A stretch of DNA of 64,000 nucleotides, from NCBI GenBank assembly GCA_963677915.2, contig CAXXGE010000007.1, positions 1 to 64,000 on the forward strand, read 5' to 3'. This document shows positions 33,717 to 41,444 of the stretch, piece by piece. Positions within the stretch are counted from its first letter, which is position 1; each line of letters starts with the position of its first letter. The notes below the pieces were generated by a model. That model searched no databases. It saw only the letters and a list, made by a program, of their open reading frames with translations, and had not been told where the DNA came from. Position numbers and translations under genes: made by a program. Source of the stretch: G963677915 sp963677915 (lineage in GTDB: Bacteria; Bacillota; Clostridia; Lachnospirales; Vallitaleaceae).

Positions 33717-34752
33717 GGTCCTTCTCTTCTTTCTGCACCAGCATTCTTTCCAGGACTTCCCGTATGGTATCTGCCTGTTTGTAGCCGTCGCTTCCCGGCT
33801 CCAGTACGTTCAGGTAAGCGTTGGCCATCTCAAGGGCATGGTCGAGTTTTGTTTTGCTGAACTTGTCATGGTAAAAAGTTATATCTGCAATCATTTTCTC
33901 GTGGCTATGGGCTCTTTCACTGTTTTCAATGTCGCTGAGCATATGCCTGATGAATCCGACGGCACATTGATCGCCTTTGCATACACCGCAGTGGTTGATG
34001 CCTCTGCAGATTTCATCCGTGCTCTTTTTCATCTCATTGGTGAAGTTGAAGAGTCTCTCAGCAGCTTTTTCCAAAGCTGTCGGTGCCAGCTTGTGGCGCT
34101 GTCTGTACAGGATTCTTCCTATAAAAAACAGGGCTGCGAGCGTGACAAGGGCAAATAGGCCGTAGGTCGCCCCGTTTCGCCAGTTGTCCGGCGTGGACGA
34201 AGCCAGTTTCGTCGTCCCGAACACGAAGAACAGCGTCCCTGAAAAAAGCTTGATCAGATAGCCGGGCATCCTGTTGCCCAGCTTGCTTCCGGCGAGTATT
34301 CCTATGCCGCTGGTCAGAACCATGCCCGACACAGTGCCTGCAAGGACAAACACCGGATACAGAGCATCCACAGACAGTGTGATGGCCGTCAGCTGGGTCT
34401 TGTCTCCCAGTTCACCTATAAAAAAAGCCGCCGCTACTGTGATAACAGCGCCTCGCCCTCTACTGGATTCCTCCAGATCCTCTTCCTCTTCTTCTCCGCC
34501 CAATGTCCATATGGAAAAACCGATAAAGGCTGCGCCAGCTACCACCTGCAGGATGTATGGCTGGATGAACGATCCCATAAGGCTGCCGAATGCGACAGCC
34601 AGCCCGTGGTTGAGCAGCGATCCTAGGAAGATGCCCAGGAAGACTTTTCTTATTTTATATTTTGTGGCGAACATCATCGCCAGTATCTGCGTTTTGTCGC
34701 CCATTTCAGCAATGAAGATGAAAAAGAGCGATTGTAGGTATTCTGTAATCAT
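33709..34752 (-). CDS. TMEM165/GDT1-family cation transporter with a Cys-rich C-terminal extension
   Basis: The first 200 residues are a GDT1/UPF0016 transporter, with two repeats each bearing the ExGDKT motif (IAEMGDKTQILAMMFATKYK and IGELGDKTQLTAITLS). The family moves Mn2+ or Ca2+ across membranes. A third of the protein is extra: after the last helix (GLFALVTLAALFFIGRILY) about 140 soluble residues follow, with the cluster CRGINHCGVCKGDQC and an acidic helical tail. Ordinary bacterial members are near 200 residues, so the extension is unusual and could sense metal. The stop overlaps the uvrC start. Confidence 0.85.
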   Translation of the reverse strand: MITEYLQSLFFIFIAEMGDKTQILAMMFATKYKIRKVFLGIFLGSLLNHGLAVAFGSLMGSFIQPYILQVVAGAAFIGFSIWTLGGEEEEEDLEESSRGRGAVITVAAAFFIGELGDKTQLTAITLSVDALYPVFVLAGTVSGMVLTSGIGILAGSKLGNRMPGYLIKLFSGTLFFVFGTTKLASSTPDNWRNGATYGLFALVTLAALFFIGRILYRQRHKLAPTALEKAAERLFNFTNEMKKSTDEICRGINHCGVCKGDQCAVGFIRHMLSDIENSERAHSHEKMIADITFYHDKFSKTKLDHALEMANAYLNVLEPGSDGYKQADTIREVLERMLVQKEEKDHV

Positions 34753-34814
34753 AGTCCTAATTATAAGTCATCCCCAAAAGAAGGGCAAGCCTGTGAAAAA
34801 TCGGGCTTTTGGTG

Positions 34815-34843
34815 TTGACATCCGATATTTCATATGCTAGAAT
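34815..34843 (+). promoter_or_regulatory. Promoter of the tRNA-Val gene
   Basis: TTGACA at 34815-34820 and TAGAAT at 34838-34843 are 17 bp apart, 20 bp before the tRNA 5' end. Confidence 0.85.
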
Positions 34844-34863
34844 TTACTTCGCGTCAAAGATAT

Positions 34864-34937
34864 GGGAGTGTAGCTCAGTCGGTTAGAGTGCCTGCTTGAC
34901 ATGCAGGAGGTCGCTGGTTCGATTCCAGTCACGCCCA
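34864..34937 (+). tRNA. tRNA-Val (anticodon GAC)
   Basis: A 74-nt cloverleaf: D-arm TAGCTCAGTCGGTTAGAG, anticodon stem CCTGC/GCAGG with loop TTGACAT (anticodon GAC, reading valine GUC/GUU), and T-arm GCTGG-TTCGATT-CCAGT. The acceptor stem GGGAGTG/CACGCCC has one mismatch, A4 opposite G69, where C4 would pair. The discriminator base is A and CCA is not encoded. A strong promoter and a terminator hairpin flank it. Confidence 0.93.
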
Positions 34938-34958
34938 CTATATACAAACATAAAAAGA

Positions 34959-34977
34959 GGATGTGCAGTGCACATCC
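34959..34977 (+). terminator. Terminator after tRNA-Val
   Basis: GGATGTG...CACATCC forms a compact stem with a T-rich tail (TTCTTTCGTTTTAT), 21 nt past the tRNA. Confidence 0.75.
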
Positions 34978-35022
34978 TTCTTTCGTTTTATATTTTTGCT
35001 TTATTCTTTCGTTTTATACTAA

Positions 35023-35397
35023 TTATATCCCCAGCACCAGCACACAGCCCTCCTGGATTTCAATGCCCATGGACTCTGCCAGTTCCAGCAGCTCTACACT
35101 TTCCGATCCTGGCTGCAGCCACAGTTTGTTTACACACTTGCCTTTACAGCCTTGAAGCGCCTGAATGCCGATGCGTGGATTGACGACAAAAAGAGCCACA
35201 TCCACATCACCATCAATTTCTTCCATATGGCCGTAGGTCCTGTCACCGTCGATTTCATCGTAAATCGGTGTTACTGGATAGACCGTATACCCCTGTGACT
35301 TCATTCTTTTATAGATTTTCGAACCATAGCTTCCTGCTTTGTTGCTGGCACCGACGATGGCCCAGCGTTTCATTTCAAACCATTTATGATTACCCAT
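35023..35397 (-). CDS. CoA-binding-domain (Rossmann) protein, YccU type
   Basis: A 124-residue single-domain protein of the CoA-binding family: WAIVGASNKAGSYGSKIYKR (nucleotide loop), GYTVYPVTPIYDEIDG, VALFVVNPRIGIQALQ, LWLQPGSESVELLELAESMG and EGCVLVLGI. Family members bind CoA or acyl-CoA and are often stand-alone; the role is unknown. Start ATG 35397 behind AGGAGGTG. It is divergent from the DUF4250 gene. Confidence 0.87.
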   Translation of the reverse strand: MGNHKWFEMKRWAIVGASNKAGSYGSKIYKRMKSQGYTVYPVTPIYDEIDGDRTYGHMEEIDGDVDVALFVVNPRIGIQALQGCKGKCVNKLWLQPGSESVELLELAESMGIEIQEGCVLVLGI

Positions 35398-35437
35398 TGA
35401 TTCTGATTCACCTCCTGATTATGAAAGGAAAGATACC

Positions 35438-35635
35438 ATGACACCTGCCATGCATCATCCCCATATCCCGAAAGATTCTGTAATTCTTCTAAGTTTTGTC
35501 AACACCCAGCTGAGGGACCATTATGAAACCTTGGAGCGTTTTTGCCACCACTTCAGGGTCCATCCTGAAGATATCGTCAAAAAACTGGCTGCCATCGATT
35601 ACCACTATGTCCCTGAACAGAACCAGTTCAAGTAA
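35438..35635 (+). CDS. DUF4250 small protein
   Basis: A 65-residue protein with the DUF4250 pattern: IPKDSVILLSFVNTQLRDHY at the front and IDYHYVPEQNQF at the end. It is common in Clostridia and of unknown function; the fold is likely helical and perhaps DNA- or protein-binding. The ATG follows AAAGGAAAG by a fair distance. It is convergent with the GNAT gene, with only 5 nt between the stops. Confidence 0.75.
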   Translation: MTPAMHHPHIPKDSVILLSFVNTQLRDHYETLERFCHHFRVHPEDIVKKLAAIDYHYVPEQNQFK

Positions 35636-35640
35636 ACACG

Positions 35641-36129
35641 CTACAGCAACTTCTGATAGATTGCCACGTCCAGGATTCTGTCGAACTTCTCTCCAACTTC
35701 CCTAAGCAGCGCACACTGGACGTAACCGTGTTTTTTAAAGAGGTCTATGCTGCGTTCGTTGTCTGCGGTTATGACACCCAGCAGGGCATGAAAACTATAG
35801 CCTTCTGCCACATCATCGATGAACTCCAGTGCCTCATGTCCAAATCCCTGTCCGGTATGATCAGGATGCAGGTAGATGGTGACTTCCGCCGTCTTGTCGT
35901 AGGCCTCCCTCGGCTTGTAACGGTTCATCATCACATAGCCCACCAGTTCACCGTCATTTTCCATCACATAGGAAGGAAACCTTTCAGATCCACTGAAAAG
36001 CAGTGATTTCATTTCCTTCTTATCGATCGGCGCGATGCTGAATGTGGCCGTCGAATTGACCACATAATAGTTGTAGATATCAAGAAGCGCTTCCACGTGC
36101 TTCTTTTCTGTTGGAATGAAATTTAGCAT
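35641..36129 (-). CDS. GNAT-family N-acetyltransferase
   Basis: A 162-residue acetyltransferase from the ATG at 36129, behind GGGAGG. It has the phosphinothricin/Pat-like pattern: IPTEKKHVEALLDIYNYYVV, EVTIYLHPDHTGQGFGHEAL with the acetyl-CoA loop HTGQGFGH, and FKKHGYVQCALLREVGEKF. Possible activities are acetylation of a small molecule such as phosphinothricin or methionine sulfoximine analogues, or amino acids; the substrate is not defined by the sequence. Confidence 0.88.
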   Translation of the reverse strand: MLNFIPTEKKHVEALLDIYNYYVVNSTATFSIAPIDKKEMKSLLFSGSERFPSYVMENDGELVGYVMMNRYKPREAYDKTAEVTIYLHPDHTGQGFGHEALEFIDDVAEGYSFHALLGVITADNERSIDLFKKHGYVQCALLREVGEKFDRILDVAIYQKLL

Positions 36130-36187
36130 AATCCGCCTCCCTGGACTGTACAATCTATCTTTATTTTATGCCATAATGCGAAACAGC

Positions 36188-36217
36188 ACAAGAGCCGGTG
36201 GGCATACCGGCTCTTGT
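36188..36217 (-). terminator. Terminator after the gud/gar remnant cluster
   Basis: A 12-bp perfect stem (ACAAGAGCCGGT and its complement) with a 6-nt loop, 9 nt beyond the gudD remnant stop on the minus strand. The T run is weak. Confidence 0.7.
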
Positions 36218-36225
36218 ATCCTTAT

Positions 36226-36489
36226 CTAACGAACCAAACAAGGACGCTTGTTATCGAACTCCCATCCAGGAATCAGATGCTGCATGCCTTTTGCATCGTC
36301 TCTTGCACCCAAGCCTTCCTTCAGGTAAAGCTCATGGGCTTTCATCACCTCGTCCATATCGATTTCGATACCCAGACCTGGTTTGTCAGGGATAGCGATA
36401 TTACGTGTGAAACAAGGTGCATGCGCGCCGCTAAGGTTCAGCAACATGCTGTCTCTGCCGACAACCGGAATCACCTGCATGATTTCCAT
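36226..36489 (-). pseudogene. gudD: Glucarate dehydratase remnant with most of the gene deleted
   Basis: The 87-codon frame joins the very N-terminus of GudD (MEIMQVIPVVGRDSMLLNLS then GAHAPCFTRNI) directly to its very C-terminus (IPDKPGLGIEIDMDEVMKAH then GMQHLIPGWEFDNKRPCLVR). About 350 residues with the whole catalytic barrel are missing, and the join keeps the frame. GudD would dehydrate D-glucarate to 5-keto-4-deoxyglucarate. The remnant cannot be active. It is the last piece of the minus-strand cluster. Confidence 0.85.
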
Positions 36490-37135
36490 AACATGACTGT
36501 GCTGCCTGCAAGACCGCCGCGGATTGCATTATAGACGAGGTCAGGGCTGACGCCAGCTTTTTTGGCAAGGATCATCGCTTCGGATACAGCTGCTATGTTG
36601 ATGGCAATAACAACCTGGTTGCGAAGCTTCGCGATGTTACCGGCACCGATTTCACCTACATAAACAGCGGACCCCCCATAGCCATCAGTACATCATAGTA
36701 TTTGTCGAAGGATTCCTTCTTACCGCCGACCATAATAGCGATTGTACCGTCGATAGCTTTCGGCTCGCCACCGCTGACAGGTGCGTCAAGCATGTCCATG
36801 CCGGCTTCAGCCAGGCCTGCAGCGATTTCCTTGCTGGCAAGCGGCGCAATCGAGCTCATGTCGATCAGGATGGAACCTTCCTGCGCACCGTCTTTCAGGC
36901 CGTTCTCGCCCAGAGCAACTGTTTTTACATGAGGGGAGTTTGGCAGCATTGTCACAACGACTTTAGCTTGCTGAGCTACTTCTGCAGGTGTCTCGGCAGA
37001 TGCAGCACCGAGGGAAACCAAATCAGCGACTGCGTCTTTGTTGAAGTCTAGGACAACAAGCTCGTGTCCAGCTTTGATCAGGTTTTTTGCCATAGGTTTT
37101 CCCATAATTCCGAGTCCGATAAATCCGATTTTCAT
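36490..37135 (-). pseudogene. garR: Tartronate semialdehyde reductase (GarR) remnant
   Basis: The ATG at 37135 (AAAAGGAG ahead) begins MKIGFIGLGIMGKPMAKNLI, the NAD(P)-binding start of GarR. DAPVSGGEPKAIDGTIAIMV and, in a shifted frame, VGEIGAGNIAKLRNQVVIAI (catalytic Lys region) follow. The frame changes in a run of six C at 36672-36677, where one more base would restore it. After RGGLAGSTV the last 80 or so residues are missing and the sequence runs into gudD. GarR reduces tartronate semialdehyde to glycerate. Confidence 0.85.
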
Positions 37136-37209
37136 AGTTTTTCTCCTTTTACATTGAATATTTGAATCGTTGTTGTCCAGATAGATTTCCGGCTGAATGC
37201 CTTTCGCTT

Positions 37210-38124
37210 TCATTGCATCGGCTGGTCTGTGACATCCATGATGTCTTCGAGCGTCAGTCCCGGAAGCGGTTGTTCAAACAGTGCCGATCCACCGCCTGAT
37301 ATCAGGAAGATCACTTGATCTTCCTTTTTCAATTCAGATACGATATCTAGAGCCTTTTCGGCACCCAGAACCGAATTTTCGTCTGGTATCGGGTGTCCGG
37401 CTTCAATCATCTCAAAGCCTTCAATCGGCCCTTTTATATGGTCATATTTGGTTACAACAAGTCCTTTAGCGACCTTGTCACCAAGAACGCTTTTAGCAGT
37501 GGATGCCATGTTCCAGGCCGCTTTGCCAATGGCTACAACGAGCACTTTTCCGCCGCCGCCGAAGTTTTTGCCATCGAGGGCCTTTTTGACTGCAGCGTCA
37601 GGCAGCGCTTCCATTCGTGCAGGCGAGCAATGGGAAATCGGTCTGACTGGCGAACCGATATTCAGTCCCATCAGGTTGAGGCAGTCCTTCATGACAACCG
37701 GGAAACTGCCGTATGAGTATGTATTTCTAAGTGGGATCAGCTTCATTTGTGCTTCAAGAGCGCCTTCAAGATCCCCTGACTTGAATTTGTCATAGATTTC
37801 CGAAACAAGCTTCGGAGCCACATTGGCTGTACCAGCTACCGCGCCACAGCCGCAGTACATCAGTGTCCCGAAAATGTAGTAGTCGGTACCTGCAAGGACT
37901 TTGAAGTTCTCTATATCCTTTGTCGCATCGATGAACTGGATTGTCTGTGCAAAATCAAGGGCGTAGAATTCGCCGTTGCTGCCTAGCACAAACACGCCAT
38001 GCACGCCACTGTCAAGGACGTGGTCGATGACACGTTTTAGGCCTTGCTCGTCTACATTTTCATTTTCGTCAACCGGTGTGACGATGGGAGGGATAATCCC
38101 GTATAAGTTGTCCAACTGAAGCAT
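37210..38124 (-). pseudogene. Chimeric frame: internally deleted KdgD-type dehydratase joined to truncated glycerate kinase
   Basis: One open frame of 304 codons contains two broken genes. Residues 1 to about 65 are the start of a DapA-family 5-keto-4-deoxyglucarate dehydratase or aldolase (IIPPIVTPVDENENVDEQGL, GVFVLGSNGEF). The next segment (FKVLAGTDYYIFGTLMYCGC) is its C-terminal part; the centre with the catalytic Tyr and Schiff-base Lys is gone. From about residue 170 it becomes the N-terminal part of a GckA-type glycerate kinase (VLVVAIGKAAWNMASTAKSV, FLISGGGSALFEQPLPGLTL), which stops at DVTDQPMQ. A last kinase scrap (KGIQPEIYLDNNDS) lies just before garR. The start at 38124 has AAGGAGGAAG. 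Not functional as either enzyme. Confidence 0.82.
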
Positions 38125-38358
38125 TGCTTCCTCCTTCTTCGGATTGATATTCCGAAAAACTATTAGTCAAATGTCATTGTCTATATTGTATGACATTACT
38201 TTGTCAATGGGTATGTTGCCTGTGTATTATATTCAATCCCAAACTTGTACTTCATGTACAAGGTTATATTTTTTTCAACCTGCACATGACCGAGTCGCCC
38301 TTTGTTTTGTGCATAAAATACAAAAGAGCCGGCCCCATGGGTACCGACTCTCGTTGAT

Positions 38359-39268
38359 TCATTTGTGTCTGAAGTAATATGAAAGTTCGTTAAGGAATTC
38401 CCGTTCGCTCGCATTAGCGATGGGATCGATGTTCAGGGTGTTCTTGATCTTGTTCAGCCTGAAGACAAGTGTGTTCCTGTGGATGAACAGATCCTTGGCA
38501 CTGCTGACCACATTGTAGTTGTTGCGGCTAAGCACCTCTACTGTCTCCGCTACCATGTCCTTGTCATCCTCAGAGAACATGTCGTTGTAGATATTGAAGA
38601 TATCATCATAGACATTCATGTTCACCAGACTTCTAAAGTAATCAAGGATATGGTCATTGAAGAAATGAACACCTGAGGGATTCTTGATATGGATGCTGAT
38701 TTCCTGGGCCTGGTTGTAGGATGCCCGGTAATGTTCAATGGCTGTTTGGATTGTCCCGACATAGATGGCAAAATCCTGCCTGCACTCATTGGTAGGAAGA
38801 TTATCCAGGAAGCTCTCGATGAACTCCATAATGTATTCCCGGTATTCCACCAGATTTTCTGTCTTCATGTCCGGCATCGCCTTGAATAGAACGACATTGT
38901 CATTCCTTGTCAGGGTAGTGATGTCCAGGTAGGAATTATGCTCGGAAGTCAAAAGCGTCTTCATCACCACGCGGCTGTCGTATTTCTTCTGGCACTTGAT
39001 GATGATGGCAACCCGTGGCACCGTCTTGTTGAGTTCCATCTGGTCTGCCAGGCTGTGAGCCAGGGACATGTCGATATTTTCCTCGAAAAGCAGATAGTAC
39101 ATGAACTGTTCAAGACGGTTTCTTTTCTTCCTCTTGCCTTCCATCTGAAGTTCATATTCCAGCATGGTTTCTATTGAATTCTTGACGAATGTGGCGAAAG
39201 GCGCAACGTAATCAGGCACACCCGTCACGCAGATGACGCCCGTACCAGCTCGCCGGTGATAATGCCAT
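38359..39268 (-). pseudogene. cdaR: CdaR-type sugar-diacid regulator lacking its N-terminal domain
   Basis: The C-terminal two thirds are intact: TGVICVTGVPDYVAPFATFV (end of the diacid-recognition domain), the middle GGDEF-like region, and the PucR-type helix-turn-helix (VSSAKDLFIHRNTLVFRLNK). CdaR activates glucarate and galactarate genes. The start at ATG 39268 is well placed behind AAGGAG and gives MALS, a normal CdaR beginning, but the next 95 or so codons of the sensor domain are absent and the frame then shifts. The alternative ATG 39273 stays open for 304 codons but starts with an unrelated short peptide. It probably cannot sense its ligand. Confidence 0.75.
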
Positions 39269-39328
39269 GGCATCTCCTTTCAGTGAAATACAAATGGGAT
39301 ATACGTTAAATATTTCCCAAAACGAATG

Positions 39329-40276
39329 CTATATCAAGGCGAAGGATTTAAAGACAAATATAAATGCCGTGATGGTGAATACCGATAAGACGGTTGTCGT
39401 CATGATGATATTGGTCGCTGTATCTTCGTCTCCGCCCATGACAGAAACCATAATATAGGATGTTGCCGCTGTCGGCACAGCGAAAAGAACAAAGAGAGCC
39501 ATCAGCTGTTCTGTCGAGAATCCAAGAGCCGACGCCGAAAACATGATGATGGCAGGAAAAACAATCAGCTTCAGGGCACTGGCCAGCGCAGAAACACCAA
39601 AATTCTGCGTCAGCTTCCCGAAGCTGAATGAAGCGCCGATTGCGATAAGGGCCAGCGGTGTAGCAAGGCAGCTGCAGTACTTGAAGGTACGGGTAAGCGC
39701 AAGCGGATAGGCCATCCCCGACAGAGAGGATATCAATCCGAGAACGATGGCAATGATCAGTGGGTTCTTGACGATGCTCATCAGGATGGACCTCACATCG
39801 ATTTTGCTGTCTTCTTCCGGTCCCATCATCGTCAGCATGACCACTGCAATCGCATTGTAAAGCGGTGTGACAAAGGCAACCAGCAGTGGTGCAGCCGTGC
39901 CGATGGTTCCGGTCATATTTTCCAGTATCGAGAATCCGACATATAGAAAGTTGCCACGGTAGACGCCCTGAGCAAATGCACCTCGTCTGAATTTCTCTTT
40001 CACTGCCAACACACTGACACCGGCACCTGCCAAGGCCGTCAGCAAAGTGCCAAGCATTGCAAATGCAATAAACGGTATGTCGAATGCCCCATCGAACGTG
40101 GTGTTTGCCACGTCTCCGAACAGTTTCAACGGCAGGACCACATTGAAAATCAGCTTGTTGGCTTTGGTGACGAAATCTTTGTCCAGCATTTTCCTTGATT
40201 TCGCATAATAGCCTATGGCCATCACCAGAAAAATCGGCAAAACAATTCCGATGCTGAATACTAGGTTGTCTAACAT
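39329..40276 (-). CDS. AEC-family permease (auxin efflux carrier type)
   Basis: A complete 315-residue membrane protein with about ten helices in two halves: MLDNLVFSIGIVLPIFLVMA, ANKLIFNVVLPLKLFGDVAN, FRRGAFAQGVYRGNFLYVGF (conserved N/Y crossover) and FAVPTAATSYIMVSVMGGDE near the end. AEC carriers move malate, malonate or related acids. Lying within the glucarate/galactarate remnant cluster, it probably served for sugar-diacid or dicarboxylate transport. ATG 40276 follows AAGGAG. It is the only gene of the cluster that looks whole. Confidence 0.87.
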   Translation of the reverse strand: MLDNLVFSIGIVLPIFLVMAIGYYAKSRKMLDKDFVTKANKLIFNVVLPLKLFGDVANTTFDGAFDIPFIAFAMLGTLLTALAGAGVSVLAVKEKFRRGAFAQGVYRGNFLYVGFSILENMTGTIGTAAPLLVAFVTPLYNAIAVVMLTMMGPEEDSKIDVRSILMSIVKNPLIIAIVLGLISSLSGMAYPLALTRTFKYCSCLATPLALIAIGASFSFGKLTQNFGVSALASALKLIVFPAIIMFSASALGFSTEQLMALFVLFAVPTAATSYIMVSVMGGDEDTATNIIMTTTVLSVFTITAFIFVFKSFALI

Positions 40277-40292
40277 GGCAGTCTCCTTACAA

Positions 40293-40878
40293 TCAGGTCA
40301 CTGGTGCAGGGTTGAACAGGCATAGCGCGTTCTTGATGCCGTATTTGTCAGCCCAGGTTTTTTTCTTCTCCGCTTGCAATCTTCAGGATCAGTTCGTATA
40401 TCTCCTGGCCGACGCTTTCTATTGATGCATCGCCTATCGCAAACGCCCTGCATCCACATCGATCAGGTTCATCCATTTTTCTTTCAAAATGCTTCTGCTG
40501 GCGACTTTAATCACCAGCGCCATGGCCAGACCGTAAGGCGTGCCACGGCCCGTGGAGAAGACTTGGAGGGTGATGCCCGCAGCCAGCTTCAGCGTGCCGC
40601 AGGCGAAGTCGCTTGCAGGCGTCGCCGTAAAGACGGGTCCTTTTTTTCAGTCTTTTCAGAATCGGCTTCGACTTTTCGACCAGGGTGCTGATCATATCAT
40701 CGAAACCGTCATTGTCCTGCAGGATGACAACTTTTTCCCCGCTTATGCCTTCGAAGAGCCTTTCAGGCAGCAGTTTTTCACATCCAAGGCCGACCACATT
40801 CGGGTAGAGGGGAAGCAGTTCATCCTCTATTTTTTTGATGACATTCTTTTCTTCTGCAAAGCGCGTGATTTGGGAGCA
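40293..40878 (-). pseudogene. garD: Galactarate dehydratase (GarD/UxaA family) remnant
   Basis: Segments in three frames match GarD: LPLYPNVVGLGCEKLLPERL (two separate GarD blocks joined by an internal deletion), VVILQDNDGFDDMISTLVEK, then in another frame SDFACGTLKLAAGITLQVFS and STGRGTPYGLAMALVIKVAS, then IGDASIESVGQEIYELILKI, and finally WADKYGIKNALCLFNPAPVT with the stop at 40293. The N-terminal SAF domain and much of the core are missing. Its 5' end is joined to a transposase fragment. GarD dehydrates galactarate. Confidence 0.8.
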
Positions 40879-41217
40879 GCCATTTTCGCCGACTGTTTCT
40901 AGGATGTTGCCGACATAGCCCTTGTGGTCTTTTCCTGCTTTCCTTCGGAAAGTGGCGTCCGGATCGGATGGGTTCTGCAGGCTGTTGGAGCTGATATCCG
41001 TCTTCGGCTTAGTCTTCAGGCTGCCGTCAGCCTCTTCCTGTGCCAGTTCTCTGAGCATCCTGGAAAAAAGCTGGTCGCTGTAAAGCACGGCAAAGCGTTC
41101 TTCATTAATGGCCGGAAATACAATCTCCGAGAAATCCTTTGCCCAGGATTTGAGTACAACCTTCTGCGTGCGGGGTGTTAATGAATTGAATTTATCGTCA
41201 AAGTTATCTGCTGGCAA
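40879..41217 (-). pseudogene. Transposase remnant joined in frame to garD
   Basis: About 113 codons from 41217 encode segments seen in transposases of the IS1182/IS5-like type: FDDKFNSLTPRTQKVVLKSW, INEERFAVLYSD, and KTDISSNSLQNPSDPDATFR followed by KAGKDHKGYVGN. A piece is missing after residue 48, and after residue 113 the frame continues as garD. It is a dead relic. No inverted repeats could be set for it. Confidence 0.65.
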
Positions 41218-41444
41218 TCGTTTGTTTTAGAAGACATATCTCTGCGCACCTCTCATACGAATATGTCTCCATTTTACTATATACGGCTTTCTTATGGAAC
41301 CGAAAATGGATTGTCGTTCAGTTTTGACACCTCAACCTTTCTTTTCATTTTGAAATTACTCAATTTAAGATTGCCATAACAGTCAAGATACTATAAACTT
41401 AAAAGGATTGCAATTTTTAGTTTAAACACTCGGAGGAATACACA

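Noticed and set aside
34753..34863. A manganese riboswitch before the GDT1-type gene
   Set aside because: The gap is short, holds the tRNA promoter and shows no yybP-ykoY-like fold.
37210..38124. A real bifunctional dehydratase/glycerate kinase
   Set aside because: Both halves lack catalytic residues and large parts of their domains; the fusion is a product of deletions.
40507..41217. A new 236-residue protein family
   Set aside because: It resolves into a transposase scrap followed by galactarate dehydratase pieces.
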